Below, in pieces: positions 33,515 to 42,729 of a stretch of 64,000 bases of DNA. The notes under the pieces were generated by a model, which was given only the letters and a program-made list of their open reading frames with translations, had not been told where the DNA came from and did no database searches. This DNA is from MTP4 sp9310u (lineage in GTDB: Archaea > Halobacteriota > Methanosarcinia > Methanosarcinales > Methanosarcinaceae). Position numbers and translations under genes: made by a program. Position 1 is the first letter of the stretch. Each line of letters begins with the position of its first letter. The stretch covers positions 3,265-67,264 of the forward strand of contig DAOUSW010000006.1 in NCBI GenBank assembly GCA_030627005.1, given 5' to 3'.

Positions 33515-33667
33515 TCAACGCCCCGGCTTTCGGCATAAAGTGCTGTTCCAGCGCATACTGCTGTCTAGGGATTCCGGCCTATGCGTGTACAGAAGGTCTT
33601 CTTCATCGGTTTCCGCCCCTTCATCAGGACTTTTGTCTTCCGGAACTGCCTTCTTTTCATCTTCCAT
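33515..33667 (-). CDS. Possible small acidic protein
   Basis: 50 residues from ATG 33667, with GGAGG six bases upstream. Sequence is acidic at first (MEDEKKAVPEDKSPDEGAE), then LLYTHRPESLDSSMRWN, and ends in TGA. No family recognised. The ribosome site is the main support; it may also be a truncated gene. Confidence 0.4.
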   Translation of the reverse strand: MEDEKKAVPEDKSPDEGAETDEEDLLYTHRPESLDSSMRWNSTLCRKPGR

Positions 33668-33834
33668 TTTCATCCTCCTTCAACCATTGAATTTCTCGAA
33701 AAACCCTTAATGAATGTTAGAAAAAACATATATTAAAACCATGAGCCCGGTATCAAAGAAAATTGATATGAAAAAGGACTGATATAGGGATAGTTCTTCA
33801 ACATTGAGGAAGCAATACAGCAAAAACAGCATTT

Positions 33835-33922
33835 CCAATGGTTTTCCAATGGTTTTCCAATGGTTTTCCAATGGTTTTCCAATGGTTTTCCAATGGTTTT
33901 CCAATGGTTTTCCAATGTTTTC
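33835..33922 (+). repeat. 11-bp perfect tandem repeat (CCAATGGTTTT)
   Basis: Eight copies of CCAATGGTTTT with near-perfect identity, directly before the ferredoxin gene at 33962. No spacers, so it is not a CRISPR; the perfect identity implies recent slippage. Copy number may differ between strains and alter the distance from promoter to gene. Confidence 0.92.
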
Positions 33923-33961
33923 CAACAGTGCATTATGGTTATTCGTCCATGAGTGATTGAT

Positions 33962-34270
33962 ATGAAAACGCTTTCAACCCCAAGCTGTTCCTGCTGCAGC
34001 GGGATAGACCAGAACAAAAAATACCTGACAGGCATCCGGAAAGACGGCAGTGAATGGATTCCCGCATTCATTGAATACGTGGACGCCGAAAAGTGTACAG
34101 GCTGCGGAAAATGTGTCCGCGTATGCTCCGAGGGAGTATATGAACTTCGGGAGATTGACGGGAAAACAGTTGCCGTGCCTGTCAATGAGGGGAGATGCGT
34201 GGGCGACGGGGCCTGCCACAAAGTCTGCAAACCCGGGGCCATGGTCTGCAAACCGAAAGCCATTGAATGA
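33962..34270 (+). CDS. Ferredoxin resembling nif-specific ferredoxin III (FdxB type)
   Basis: 102 residues from ATG 33962. After a Cys-rich start (TPSCSCCSG) comes TGIRKDGSEWIPAFIEYVD, a stretch typical of the nif-associated ferredoxin III family, then CTGCGKCVRVC and a second cluster site CVGDGACHKVC, CKPGAMVC. Two 4Fe-4S clusters are expected. In bacteria the family lies in nif operons and may donate electrons to nitrogenase or cofactor assembly; here it lies 27 kb from nifN at the end of the metal island. Confidence 0.75.
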   Translation: MKTLSTPSCSCCSGIDQNKKYLTGIRKDGSEWIPAFIEYVDAEKCTGCGKCVRVCSEGVYELREIDGKTVAVPVNEGRCVGDGACHKVCKPGAMVCKPKAIE

Positions 34271-34345
34271 GTAAAACGGAAAGATGAGACTTCAAAAATA
34301 AGAAATTAGGTATATTATCCCGGCCCACTCAAGCCTGCTGCCCGC

Positions 34346-34882
34346 TCAAAGCCGTGTCTGGCCAGGCCTGATCCGGCCCATAGGGACGTCGGCTTCCAGC
34401 CTCCCGGTTTTGCCGTCAATCCTGTTTTCCATCCTTCCTTCGACTTTGAAACCGAACTTTTTGTAAAACCCGATGGCCTTTTCGTTGCTCTCCCTGGCAA
34501 TCAGCTCGACCCTGAGGATTTCAGGATGCTTTTCTTCGATTTCTTCCATCAAAGTGCCAAAAAGCAACTTCCCAATCCCTCTTCCCTGGAAGCCAGGGCG
34601 GACGACAATCGTCAGGTCGCTGAAAACGTGGGCAAAAACCTTTATTCCGAGGGTATACGTGTGGACTTCCGCAATGAGTTCTTCAGGGTCCGAGGGATTT
34701 TCGACCACCAGGATAACCCCCGACCCAAGGCTTTTTTCGATGAAACTCCTGACATACACCCCGGTTATTTCATCGGCTTCCCTTGCAATCCCACCTGAAT
34801 TCAGTGCGACCTCCCGGTACAGAGCCATAATTTTGTGCAGGTCAGCAAGGGTAGCTCTTCTTACTTTATACTCGAATTTCAT
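34346..34882 (-). CDS. GNAT-family N-acetyltransferase
   Basis: About 178 residues from MKFEYKVRRATLADL (34882); in-frame ATGs up to 34930 exist and no ribosome site decides. The acetyl-CoA motif is VVRPGFQGRGIGKLL, with VELIARESNEKAIGFYKKFGFKVEGR following. Substrate unknown. Confidence 0.8.
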   Translation of the reverse strand: MKFEYKVRRATLADLHKIMALYREVALNSGGIAREADEITGVYVRSFIEKSLGSGVILVVENPSDPEELIAEVHTYTLGIKVFAHVFSDLTIVVRPGFQGRGIGKLLFGTLMEEIEEKHPEILRVELIARESNEKAIGFYKKFGFKVEGRMENRIDGKTGRLEADVPMGRIRPGQTRL

Positions 34883-35205
34883 CAGGAATTGCCCCATTTT
34901 AGGTAACTCAAACATAAAGTGTAAACTCAAACTGTAAACTCAAAGTACAAACACCGCATAACTATGAAAAAGATGGATATATACATTTAGAAAGTTAACA
35001 AAAAACTGAAGAATAAAAGAAGGGGATTTAAGAGAGGAAAGAAGGAAATAAGAATGGATATATAAATTAGAGTATATATATGAAATAAGCTCATCTGGAA
35101 AAATTGGGGAGGCAAAACTGAGCAACGGATATCCGGAGGACAGATCCGGAAATTCCTGAATCCACCGATTCGTAGCCTCAGTTGCCTGCAGGGGGAAGAC
35201 GTTCA

Positions 35206-36003
35206 ATGCCAGTAATGACAATCATCGGGTGCCGGATTTTTGAGGATGAGGTAGTGCACCTTATCGAAAAAGGGCCCGAACTCGAAGAAGTTATTGTTGT
35301 CAAAAATGAAAACAACTCCGGAATAATCCGGAAACTGGAAGAGATAAGGAGTCCTCACAGGGTCCTGCCCCTGGAAAAAATCCCTGAGCTGTCCGTAAGA
35401 AAAGACAGCAGTGGATTCACACTCATCGTGATGCTGCTGGAATTTGCCCTGGACGGAGTGCCCGAAAAGCTCAGGGAAAAGGTCTACGAGACCATTGCAG
35501 AGATGCAGGAATATTCCGACGGGATCCTGCTCTTTTACGGGCTCTGCGGAAACGTGCTTGGAAACGTCGAAAGGGACTTTGCAGCCTCAGACTGCCCGGT
35601 CTTCATCCTGAAGGACAGGGAGGGTTCCATGGTAGATGACTGCATAGGCGCAGTGCTCGGGGGGAGGGAAGATTTTCTTTCAAAGCTGGCATCCAACGGC
35701 GCAGGCACGTATTTCCTGACTCCCGTGGGGGCGGTTAACTGGAAAGAAATGCTGATAGCTTCCAGGGTCACACCAGAGCCCGAAAACGTGGAAATGACAA
35801 AAATGATCTTTGACATTTCGGGCTACAAAAAAGTTGCACAAATAGACACCGGACTTCACTATGAGCAGGAGTTTGAGGCAAAAGTCCGGGAATTTGCGGA
35901 CCTGTACGGGTTCGAGGTAATTAATATAAAGGGCAGCCCGGAACTGGTTGAGGAATGTTATAAGAAAGCCAGGGAAGAAGTCCTCAGGAGAAAAAAAGAG
36001 TGA
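35206..36003 (+). CDS. DUF1638 family protein
   Basis: 265 residues from ATG 35206, chosen for the CAGGGGGAAG site; the frame is open back to 35182. Starts MPVMTIIGCRIFEDEVVHLI and has LLFYGLCGNVLG, CPVFILKDREGSMVDDCIGAVLGG. I recognise DUF1638, a family frequent in methanogens near corrinoid and methyl-transfer genes; function is not known. Several conserved Cys (GC, LC, DC, DDC) could bind metal. The hydantoinase-like gene follows after 700 bases. Confidence 0.7.
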   Translation: MPVMTIIGCRIFEDEVVHLIEKGPELEEVIVVKNENNSGIIRKLEEIRSPHRVLPLEKIPELSVRKDSSGFTLIVMLLEFALDGVPEKLREKVYETIAEMQEYSDGILLFYGLCGNVLGNVERDFAASDCPVFILKDREGSMVDDCIGAVLGGREDFLSKLASNGAGTYFLTPVGAVNWKEMLIASRVTPEPENVEMTKMIFDISGYKKVAQIDTGLHYEQEFEAKVREFADLYGFEVINIKGSPELVEECYKKAREEVLRRKKE

Positions 36004-36139
36004 AAAACACAAAGGGAGCATAGAAAAGAAGCATGGAAAGCGGCGGCTGCGGTTGAGGACTTTCGGGCACTTCAGAATCCTGAAAACCTGTTTTTAACTT
36101 CAGTCGCAGCAAACTTTAACTTAAGTCGCAGCAAAAAAT

Positions 36140-36159
36140 CCCCGCAGCGGCAGGCGGGG
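36140..36159 (+). terminator. GC stem-loop after the DUF1638 gene
   Basis: CCCCGC (36140-36145) pairs with GCGGGG (36154-36159) around AGCGGCAG, followed by GTTT. It is a likely terminator in the 700-base gap; a short repeat of CTTAAGTCGCAGCA precedes it. 36160-36600 holds no gene I can support. Confidence 0.5.
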
Positions 36160-36612
36160 GTTTGAAAATCGAAACCGAATTTTAATTCCTGATTGAGTTT
36201 TTACTTCACCCGAAAAACCGGATAGTTACGGGAAAAATCCAGGCTACTACCTGCTATTTTAAGTTTTTAAACAGAAATCCTTAAACCGGAATTTGCGGCC
36301 CTTTTCAGCATCGCCTTTTTTCATACAATTTATCCGGATAACATCAGAGCGCGTGAAACTGCAGCATGCCTGTTTATGCAACAAGAGACCTGTTGGTGTG
36401 AAAAAAAAGCTGGTGTGACGTACCCCGGCATAAAATACCTGCTAGCATGATGTAGCTCCTGGCCGGAGGTATAAGTTAGCATGACATACCTCGAAAAGCC
36501 ATAGAACCTTCGAGGGAAAACTATTTAAATAAAAGTTCTGTCAAAAATGAAATAAGTGAGCATTTGATAGTGATTTTTAGAAGTTCACAGTGACAAAAGA
36601 AATTCGAAAAGT

Positions 36613-36649
36613 ATATGTAATGATTGGAGTATTAACTTTCATTACATAT
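36613..36649 (+). promoter_or_regulatory. 10-bp inverted repeat over the hydantoinase-1 promoter
   Basis: ATATGTAATG (36613-36622) and CATTACATAT (36640-36649), perfect arms 17 bases apart; the left arm merges with a TATA-like GTATATG. 57 bases before the gene start. The placement suits a repressor or activator site; the second hydantoinase-like gene lacks it. Confidence 0.5.
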
Positions 36650-36705
36650 CCTATTCAGCACACAAGACACGAGAACGATAAAAAACAAAAAAGGAGCTAT
36701 CACTC

Positions 36706-38631
36706 ATGCACTACAGCCTTGGCATCGATGCAGGAGGTACCTATACCGACGCCGTTATCGTGAATAATAACGACGACACCGTTGTCGCCGCAAGTAAAGC
36801 GCTTACGACCTATCCGGACCCGCTCGAAGGGATCAAAAATGCAATTGACGGGCTGGATGAAGAGTATGTCAGGAACGTAAAGGTAGTATCTGTTTCCACG
36901 ACCCTTTCCACCAACACCATCCTGGAGGGAACCGGTTTTCCCGTGGGGATAATCCTTGTCGGGAACTATGACATCAACCAGGAACTTCCGACCCCGCATT
37001 ATGCCCAGGTAAAAGGAGGGCACGGGTACAACGGGAAAGAAGCCGAACCCCTTGACCTGGAAGCCGTAAAGGAGTTTGCCCTGAATGTAAAAGACAGGGT
37101 CTCAGCTTTTGCGGTCTCATCCTACTTCAGCATTCGAAACCCCGAACATGAAATCGCGGTAAAGAAAGCCATCCTCGAACTGACCGGTCTCCCCGTGGTC
37201 TGCGCCCACGAACTTTCCCAGGACCTCGGGGCTTTTGAAAGAGCTGTGACCGCCTTCTTCAATGCGCAGCTGATTCCGATCTCCGAGAAATTCATGCAGA
37301 CCGTGGGAAAGGAGATAGAAAACCGCGGCATGGACGCAAAAGTCCTCATGCTCAAGTGTGACGGGTCCGTTGTCGGGATCAAAAAGGCCCTTGAAAAACC
37401 CATCGAATCCATCTTTTCAGGCCCGGCAGGCAGCCTTGTAGGAGCCGCTTTTCTGAGCGGGTATGAGACCTGCGCCATGATCGATGTGGGAGGCACAAGT
37501 ACGGACATCTCCCTGATCAAAAACGGCATCCCCGAGATGAGCGAAGAAGGAGCAGCCGTTGGCGGCTGGAAGACCAGGGTAAGGGCAATTAAGATGGAGA
37601 CCTCGGCAATGGGCGGAGACAGCCATATCTGGGTCAAAGAGAGAAAGATAACAATCGGCCCCCATCGGGTAATCCCCCTCTGCAGGGCTGCGGTGCTTTA
37701 CCCGGGTTTCCTGCAACAACTTAAGACAAACCCGATACCCTCGAAAGGAATCCTGGGGGTCAATGTCCAGCCCACCAGGTTCTACATCAGGACAGGGTAC
37801 AAACCAATCGAAATCAGCAAAGGGGAAAAAGAGCTCCTGGACGTGATCAGCGAGACCCCGACATCTATTACCGAAATGTACACCCGCCTGGGCAAGAAGT
37901 ACCCTGCGTCCTATATCCTGGATTCCCTGATCCAGAAACGCCTGATTCAGGCAATAGGCTTTACCCCCACCGACGCCCTGCACGTGCTCGGGGACTATTC
38001 CCAGTGGGAAACGGAAGCTTCCGAAATCGGAGCGGAAATGCTCGGCTCCCTATCGGATATGGGTAAGGAAGAATTTGCCCTGCACATTAAGAGAGAATTT
38101 GCCAAAAACATGGCTTCGGAACTGATCTCCTTCTTCCTGGAGGGAATAGAGAAAACCGAGATCAGAAAGATCTTCGACATCGATTCTCCAACCAAATTCA
38201 AGGTTGAAATGCCTGTGGTCCTGATAGGAGGCCCTGTTTCCACCTACCTGGACGAACTGAACAAAATCATTGATGCCGAAATCGTGGTCCCTGAATACTC
38301 CGATGTAGGAAACGCCGTCGGAGCCCTCGCCGCAAAAGGAATCCGCAGGGCCGAGATCCTTATCCGCCCGGTTTCCATGGCAGCCCCGGACATGGAATTC
38401 TTTGTATTCTCCGAAAAAGGCAGGGAAAGGTTCGAACTCTACAACGACGCCCTCGACCACGCGCACAGGCTTGGGGAACAGCTTATCCAGGATTACATGG
38501 CTGACTCGGGCATGGACCCGGAAAAGATCCAGATCGACATCAACAAAAAAGACATCCTTCCGGCTGGCTGGCATACCCCCATGGAAACAAAACTGGTCTT
38601 CCTCGGCACGGGAGATTACGCAAGCGCATAA
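36706..38631 (+). CDS. Hydantoinase/oxoprolinase-family ASKHA protein 1
   Basis: 641 residues. HyuA-like fold: N-terminal phosphate loop LGIDAGGTYTDAVI, VSTTLSTNTILEGTGFPVG, second phosphate region CAMIDVGGTSTDISLI, and GGWKTRVRAIKMETSAMGGDSH. Family members are ATP-dependent hydantoin or 5-oxoproline hydrolases, normally with a HyuB partner that is not seen nearby. The C-terminal 250 residues differ from classic HyuA. GGAGCTATCACTC lies before the ATG. Substrate unknown; a related gene lies at 44710. Confidence 0.8.
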   Translation: MHYSLGIDAGGTYTDAVIVNNNDDTVVAASKALTTYPDPLEGIKNAIDGLDEEYVRNVKVVSVSTTLSTNTILEGTGFPVGIILVGNYDINQELPTPHYAQVKGGHGYNGKEAEPLDLEAVKEFALNVKDRVSAFAVSSYFSIRNPEHEIAVKKAILELTGLPVVCAHELSQDLGAFERAVTAFFNAQLIPISEKFMQTVGKEIENRGMDAKVLMLKCDGSVVGIKKALEKPIESIFSGPAGSLVGAAFLSGYETCAMIDVGGTSTDISLIKNGIPEMSEEGAAVGGWKTRVRAIKMETSAMGGDSHIWVKERKITIGPHRVIPLCRAAVLYPGFLQQLKTNPIPSKGILGVNVQPTRFYIRTGYKPIEISKGEKELLDVISETPTSITEMYTRLGKKYPASYILDSLIQKRLIQAIGFTPTDALHVLGDYSQWETEASEIGAEMLGSLSDMGKEEFALHIKREFAKNMASELISFFLEGIEKTEIRKIFDIDSPTKFKVEMPVVLIGGPVSTYLDELNKIIDAEIVVPEYSDVGNAVGALAAKGIRRAEILIRPVSMAAPDMEFFVFSEKGRERFELYNDALDHAHRLGEQLIQDYMADSGMDPEKIQIDINKKDILPAGWHTPMETKLVFLGTGDYASA

Positions 38632-38654
38632 ATGCCCGGGTGTGTGAATACCCC

Positions 38655-38765
38655 GGCACGTAATGCACTACACAAGCATAAGTCACTACGCCAGCATAAG
38701 TCACTACGCCAGCTTAATTCACTACACCAGCACATAATGCACTATGCCAGCGTAATGCACAAGAA
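38655..38765 (+). repeat. 18-bp tandem repeat after hydantoinase 1
   Basis: Five to six degenerate copies of an 18-base unit like CATAAGTCACTACGCCAG (variants TTAATTCACTACACCAG and CATAATGCACTATGCCAG). Confidence 0.8.
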
Positions 38766-38860
38766 AGTAAATGCGTAAACGAGTGGACTACCCTTGAGCT
38801 AAAGAGCCGGGGGTTTTACGCTCCATTTATAAAAACAGCATTTTTCCGGCAGCAATGCCG
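38765..38860 (+). mobile_element. Possible IS200/IS605-type end remnant (copy A)
   Basis: Contains CTACCCTTGAGCTAAAGAGC, then CCGGGGGTTTTACGCTCC and TTTATAAAAA. A related sequence lies at 42486-42570, sharing about 26 of 32 bases over the GCC..GGGTTTTACGCTC..TTATAAAAA core. The hairpin-plus-GGTTTTAC layout resembles the right ends of IS605/TnpB elements, but no transposase or TnpB gene is present, so it would be a solo end or non-autonomous copy. Confidence 0.35.
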
Positions 38861-39336
38861 GAACTTTTTTTAACATAACTGACTTTCCTCAGAGTTTCTC
38901 TCTGGAGAATCATAGTTTTCTTGCTATCGTTTTTGGACAATTGTTCGAAAATCCACAATTATTATCTCAACTGAATCTTCGATAAATAGGAGTTGGAAGC
39001 TTTCAATGAAGGCACAAAACCTAAAATTTCAAAAATAAACGTTTGAATAACCAGGGCAGTTTTCAGAAAAAACGATAGCGTGAAAAAGTGTGAAAATGGA
39101 AAAGACATCTGCGGAAAGTGATATACGATTAAACTATGATTAAACATTTATAAATTCATTTAATCATGGTCAGACCCACAACTCCCCAAAAAAGTAAAAG
39201 ACAAATGCCCAATCCAAAAAAACATATACAATAGAAGGTTTTACACCAGAATAATATGTTGAAAAAAACGATTTTAAAAGCTAAAACCCGGAAGACATAC
39301 GAAAAAGAATTTATATTGATAAGACTATTTTGATAT

Positions 39337-39486
39337 ATGAATAACTATACATTAGTTATACTCAGTTTTGTTTTTACCCTCTTAGCAATGATCTCGAATA
39401 ATTATGTACCGGAATTAGAAGGGGCATTTATTGCGGCCATTGTGTTCCTGCTCATATATTCGATAAGTGAATTAAAAACAGACTAA
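39337..39486 (+). CDS. Small two-helix membrane protein
   Basis: 49 residues, ATG 39337 to TAA 39484-39486: MNNYTLVILSFVFTLLAMIS, YVPELEG, then FIAAIVFLLIYSISELKTD. Two clear membrane segments joined by an acidic loop. A TATA-like TTTATATTGATAAG lies about 25-30 bases upstream, so the transcript may be leaderless. Family not recognised. The stretch 39487-40201 has only weak frames; it is the long leader of the helicase gene. Confidence 0.5.
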   Translation: MNNYTLVILSFVFTLLAMISNNYVPELEGAFIAAIVFLLIYSISELKTD

Positions 39487-40201
39487 CACTCAAAAGCGCC
39501 TGATATCCCGAAGGTGCCCGGGGGCAGGGGATTATCCGCATCAGATTCTGCAGAGGGGGACCTGCAGCAGGCATTTAAGATTCATTACACTGGACTTTTC
39601 TATAAGGACAATGGTCCTTCAAAAAGAGAATTCACTACCATTGGACCCTGTATTTTCTGTCCCCCCGGATATTCGGACAAAAAAGCCGTGCCCGGAATCC
39701 TGGCAGGGATGGAGAACAATTATATACAGGTAACTCCTGTGTAGGAGATAGCTTATATTCGAATACAGGTTACCCCCGTACCTGTCTGCATCCAGGGGAA
39801 AAGTCAAAAGTAATAGCCGGAACTTATCCAAAAAACTCATATTTTTGCTGTTTAAGTTTTGTTAATACTGCTACTGAACTTTCCTGGTTTTAATCACTAT
39901 TCACCGGGCCGTTGATATTAGACGTTTATACGGCTGCTTCATCAGGTATTCATGCCTGGAACCTTCAGCTGGATTTCATGCCTGGTTTTGATTGGGGCAA
40001 GTGGAAATCGGAAAAGAGCCTGTGAGAACATGTCCTATGGAACAGGTGGTTCTAACTGTTACGGGAAAGACCTGTCGTAAGTTAGACTGCAGGGTATGCT
40101 TCAAAAGATGTCATAACCGGCAAAATTCGGAACCAGCATATTTGAAAGCGGAATCGCGATCAAATTTGGAATCAAAAATACTGTCAACTTAGAGTGAGTA
40201 C

Positions 40202-41935
40202 ATGGAAAAATTAGCAAAATTTAAGGAACTTGGACTTTCGGAAAGCACATTGAAAGCCCTGCAAAAGAAAGGTTTTGAAGAACCAACCCCTATTCAGGAA
40301 AAAATTATCCCTCTCTTCCTGGGAGGAGAATGTGACATTATCGGGCAGGCCCAGACAGGGACCGGTAAAACAGCAGCATTCGGGGCCCCCATTATTGAAA
40401 AAATTCCTGAAAAATCAGGAAAGGTCCAGGCAATAATCCTGACCCCTACCCGGGAACTGGCAATTCAGGTCTCGGAAGAACTCAACTCCCTTAAAGGAGA
40501 AAAGAACCTGCAGATCGTCCCGATCTACGGGGGACAGTCCATGACCCGGCAGCTCCGGATGCTGAAGAGCGGAGTGGACATCGTTGTGGGGACCCCCGGA
40601 AGGGTCATTGACCACATTCAGCGAAAGAGCCTGAAGCTTGACAACATTTCATACTTCGTGCTTGACGAAGCCGATGAGATGCTGAACATGGGTTTCATCG
40701 ATGATGTGAAGGAAATCCTGAAGGCTTCAAAACCTGAGAAAAGGATGCTCTTCTTTTCCGCAACAATGCCAAAACCGATTATCAGCATTGCACGGAAGTA
40801 CATGCGAAACTACGAGCACGTCTCCGTAAGTGACGTGGAAAATGCCACGGAGCTGACCGAGCAGATCTATTTCGAAGTCAGGGACAGCGATAAGTTCGAA
40901 GCACTCTGCAGGATCATCGATATCGAAGAAGAGTTCTACGGACTGGTCTTTTGCCGGACAAAAAACGACACCACCCAGATTGCCCAGAAACTGGGGGACA
41001 GAGGCTATGCCGCCGATGCCCTTAACGGGGACATGAGCCAGCAGGAAAGAGAAAAGATCCTGAACCAGTTCAGGAAGCAGAAACTCAACATCCTGGTGGC
41101 AACCGACGTTGCAGCACGGGGAATCGACATCATGGACCTGACCCATGTAATTAACTATAGTCTTCCCCAGGACCCGGAGTCCTACGTGCACAGGATCGGA
41201 AGAACTGGCAGGGCAGGAAAACAGGGGACTGCAGTTACCTTTGTAACATCTACGGAATACCGCAGGCTGACTTACATAAAAAAGAGTGCGAAATCCCAGA
41301 TCAAAAAAGGTATGCTCCCCGAAATAGAAGACGTCATCAAAGCCAGGAAAACAAGGGTGAAAAACGACCTCGAAGCCATCATAAAAGAAGGGGGACACGA
41401 AGACTTCCTTGAGATGAGCAAAACCCTTCTGGAAGAATATCCCGAAGAAATGGTCCTGGCTTCCCTTTTGAAATACACTTTCAAGGACGCCTTCGACGAG
41501 AGCAATTATTCGGAAATCAACGGCAATTCCTATGTCGACAAAACAGGAAAAACCCGGCTTTTCATAGCCATGGGCAAAGCCGACGACATGACCCCGACAA
41601 AGCTCTGCGATTTCATAAAGAAAGAAGCCGGGGAAGAAGAGATGAAAATAGGAGATATCGAGATCTTCCCCCACTTTTCCTTTGTATCCGTCCCGTTCGC
41701 CCAGGCCGAGGTCTTGCTGGGCATGTTTAAAAACAAGACAAAGGGAAGAAAACCCTTTGTGGACATTGCCCAGGGAAAGAACAGGAAAAATGATAGGCCA
41801 AGAGGAAACTGGAAACAGAGAGATGGTGGAAAACAGGGAGAAGGCCGGAAACAAGGAGGAAACTGGAAACAGAGAGATGGTGGAAAACATGCCGGGAAAC
41901 AAAAATTCAAAAAAGCAAGTAAAATCCCGGCCTGA
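40202..41935 (+). CDS. DEAD-box RNA helicase with basic repeat tail
   Basis: 577 residues. Q-motif FEEPTPIQEKIIP, motif I AQTGTGKTAAFGAP, PTRELA, TPGR, DEAD box VLDEADEMLNMGF, SAT, and C-terminal ARGIDIMDLTHVINY and HRIGRTGRAGKQG. A DbpA-like RNA-binding domain follows at about 440-515, then a basic tail with a duplicated GNWKQRDGGK block whose DNA is also repeated. It unwinds structured RNA, often under cold. The ATG follows GAGTGAG. A long untranslated leader is likely and in related cold-adapted archaea controls expression (family knowledge). Confidence 0.95.
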   Translation: MEKLAKFKELGLSESTLKALQKKGFEEPTPIQEKIIPLFLGGECDIIGQAQTGTGKTAAFGAPIIEKIPEKSGKVQAIILTPTRELAIQVSEELNSLKGEKNLQIVPIYGGQSMTRQLRMLKSGVDIVVGTPGRVIDHIQRKSLKLDNISYFVLDEADEMLNMGFIDDVKEILKASKPEKRMLFFSATMPKPIISIARKYMRNYEHVSVSDVENATELTEQIYFEVRDSDKFEALCRIIDIEEEFYGLVFCRTKNDTTQIAQKLGDRGYAADALNGDMSQQEREKILNQFRKQKLNILVATDVAARGIDIMDLTHVINYSLPQDPESYVHRIGRTGRAGKQGTAVTFVTSTEYRRLTYIKKSAKSQIKKGMLPEIEDVIKARKTRVKNDLEAIIKEGGHEDFLEMSKTLLEEYPEEMVLASLLKYTFKDAFDESNYSEINGNSYVDKTGKTRLFIAMGKADDMTPTKLCDFIKKEAGEEEMKIGDIEIFPHFSFVSVPFAQAEVLLGMFKNKTKGRKPFVDIAQGKNRKNDRPRGNWKQRDGGKQGEGRKQGGNWKQRDGGKHAGKQKFKKASKIPA

Positions 41936-42029
41936 GCTCTTATTGGCCTGGCACCTTATTGGCCAGGCCTCTTATTAGCCAGACCTCCCACAATCCGGGT
42001 TTTCGGGGGTCGCTTAGACCCCCACTTAA

Positions 42030-42310
42030 GCCCTAATTTTAACCCCTAATTTTAATCCCTAATTGATCTCAAATTTAAGTTCTAATTTTAATCCCTATCT
42101 AAATCCTAATTTTAACCCCTACTTTGGCCTTAAAGTTGAATTCTAATTTTAACCCCTATTAAAATCCTAATTTTAATCCCCACCTGACCTCAAAGTTAAA
42201 TTCTAATTTTAAATCCTAATTTTAATCCCTACCTGACCTCAAAGTTAAATTCTAATTTTAACCCCTATTTTAACCCCTATTTAAATCCTAATTTTAATCC
42301 CTACTTCATG
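42030..42310 (+). repeat. 16-18 bp and 53 bp nested tandem repeats
   Basis: Repeats of CTAATTTTAATCCC / CTAATTTTAACCCC type fill 280 bases after the helicase; a longer unit with CTGACCTCAAAGTTAAATTC appears three times. No frame is supported. Confidence 0.85.
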
Positions 42311-42485
42311 CCCCTGAAGGTAAATTATGGAACGGATTTTCCCCAGAGGTTCCGGCTTTCATCAAAGGTTCAGACTTCCCTTGAAAAGTCATCTTCTGAA
42401 CGTGGCCCAAAAATAAGTGAAAACGCATTTTGAGTGAGGGTTATTTCTTATGTTCCACCGGAAACATTAGTAGAGAAACAGCAGA

Positions 42486-42570
42486 AAGTTACATACGTAA
42501 GCAGGGTTAAGTGACGCTTAGCTCCCGGAAATAAAGCCCTGGGTTTTACGCTCAGATTATAAAAAGTATT
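42486..42570 (+). mobile_element. Possible IS200/IS605-type end remnant (copy B)
   Basis: GACGCTTAGCTCCCGGAAAT, then AAAGCCCTGGGTTTTACGCTC and GATTATAAAAAG: the same core as at 38765-38860 in the same orientation. It lies 160 bases upstream of thiM, so its TATA-like end could also serve as that gene's promoter. Confidence 0.35.
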
Positions 42571-42657
42571 ATACGGCAATGTTGCAGATGATAAATCGGA
42601 ACCATTTATACCAGTTGCAATGGATGAATGCTTTTTAGAATTTTGTTTCAGGAACAA

Positions 42658-42685
42658 CGGGCAGTGGGATCTGGCACACTGCCCG
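42658..42685 (+). promoter_or_regulatory. Strong hairpin in the thiM leader
   Basis: CGGGCAGTG (42658-42666) and CACTGCCCG (42677-42685) form a 9-bp stem with a 10-base loop, 45 bases before the thiM ATG. The sequence does not show the conserved core of a TPP riboswitch (no CTGAGA / CTGGATAATGCCAGC elements). It may be a control hairpin of another type. Confidence 0.45.
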
Positions 42686-42729
42686 GATTACAGACTAAGA
42701 AGCGCTTAAAACGTTTATCGAGGAATATC

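Noticed and set aside
29629..33922. Tandem arrays as CRISPR candidates
   Set aside because: The repeats are 11-17 bp and abut without unique spacers, and no cas genes are present.
33707..34263. Minus-strand frames with GKPLENHWKTI repeats
   Set aside because: They are translations of the 11-bp DNA repeat and run antisense to the ferredoxin gene.
39514..39744. Frame of 76 residues ending in TAG
   Set aside because: No ribosome site, odd composition, and the end overlaps a DNA direct repeat (ATACAGGT); no evidence of a protein even if TAG is read.
39992..40192. 66-residue frame ending in TAG in frame with the DEAD-box helicase
   Set aside because: The helicase starts at its usual place (MEKLAKFKELGL) with its own ribosome site; the upstream frame starts with TTG and has no family resemblance. 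A 70-residue extension through TAG is possible but unsupported.
42421..42729. TPP riboswitch upstream of thiM
   Set aside because: None of the conserved TPP-binding core sequences are present; only a simple hairpin is seen.
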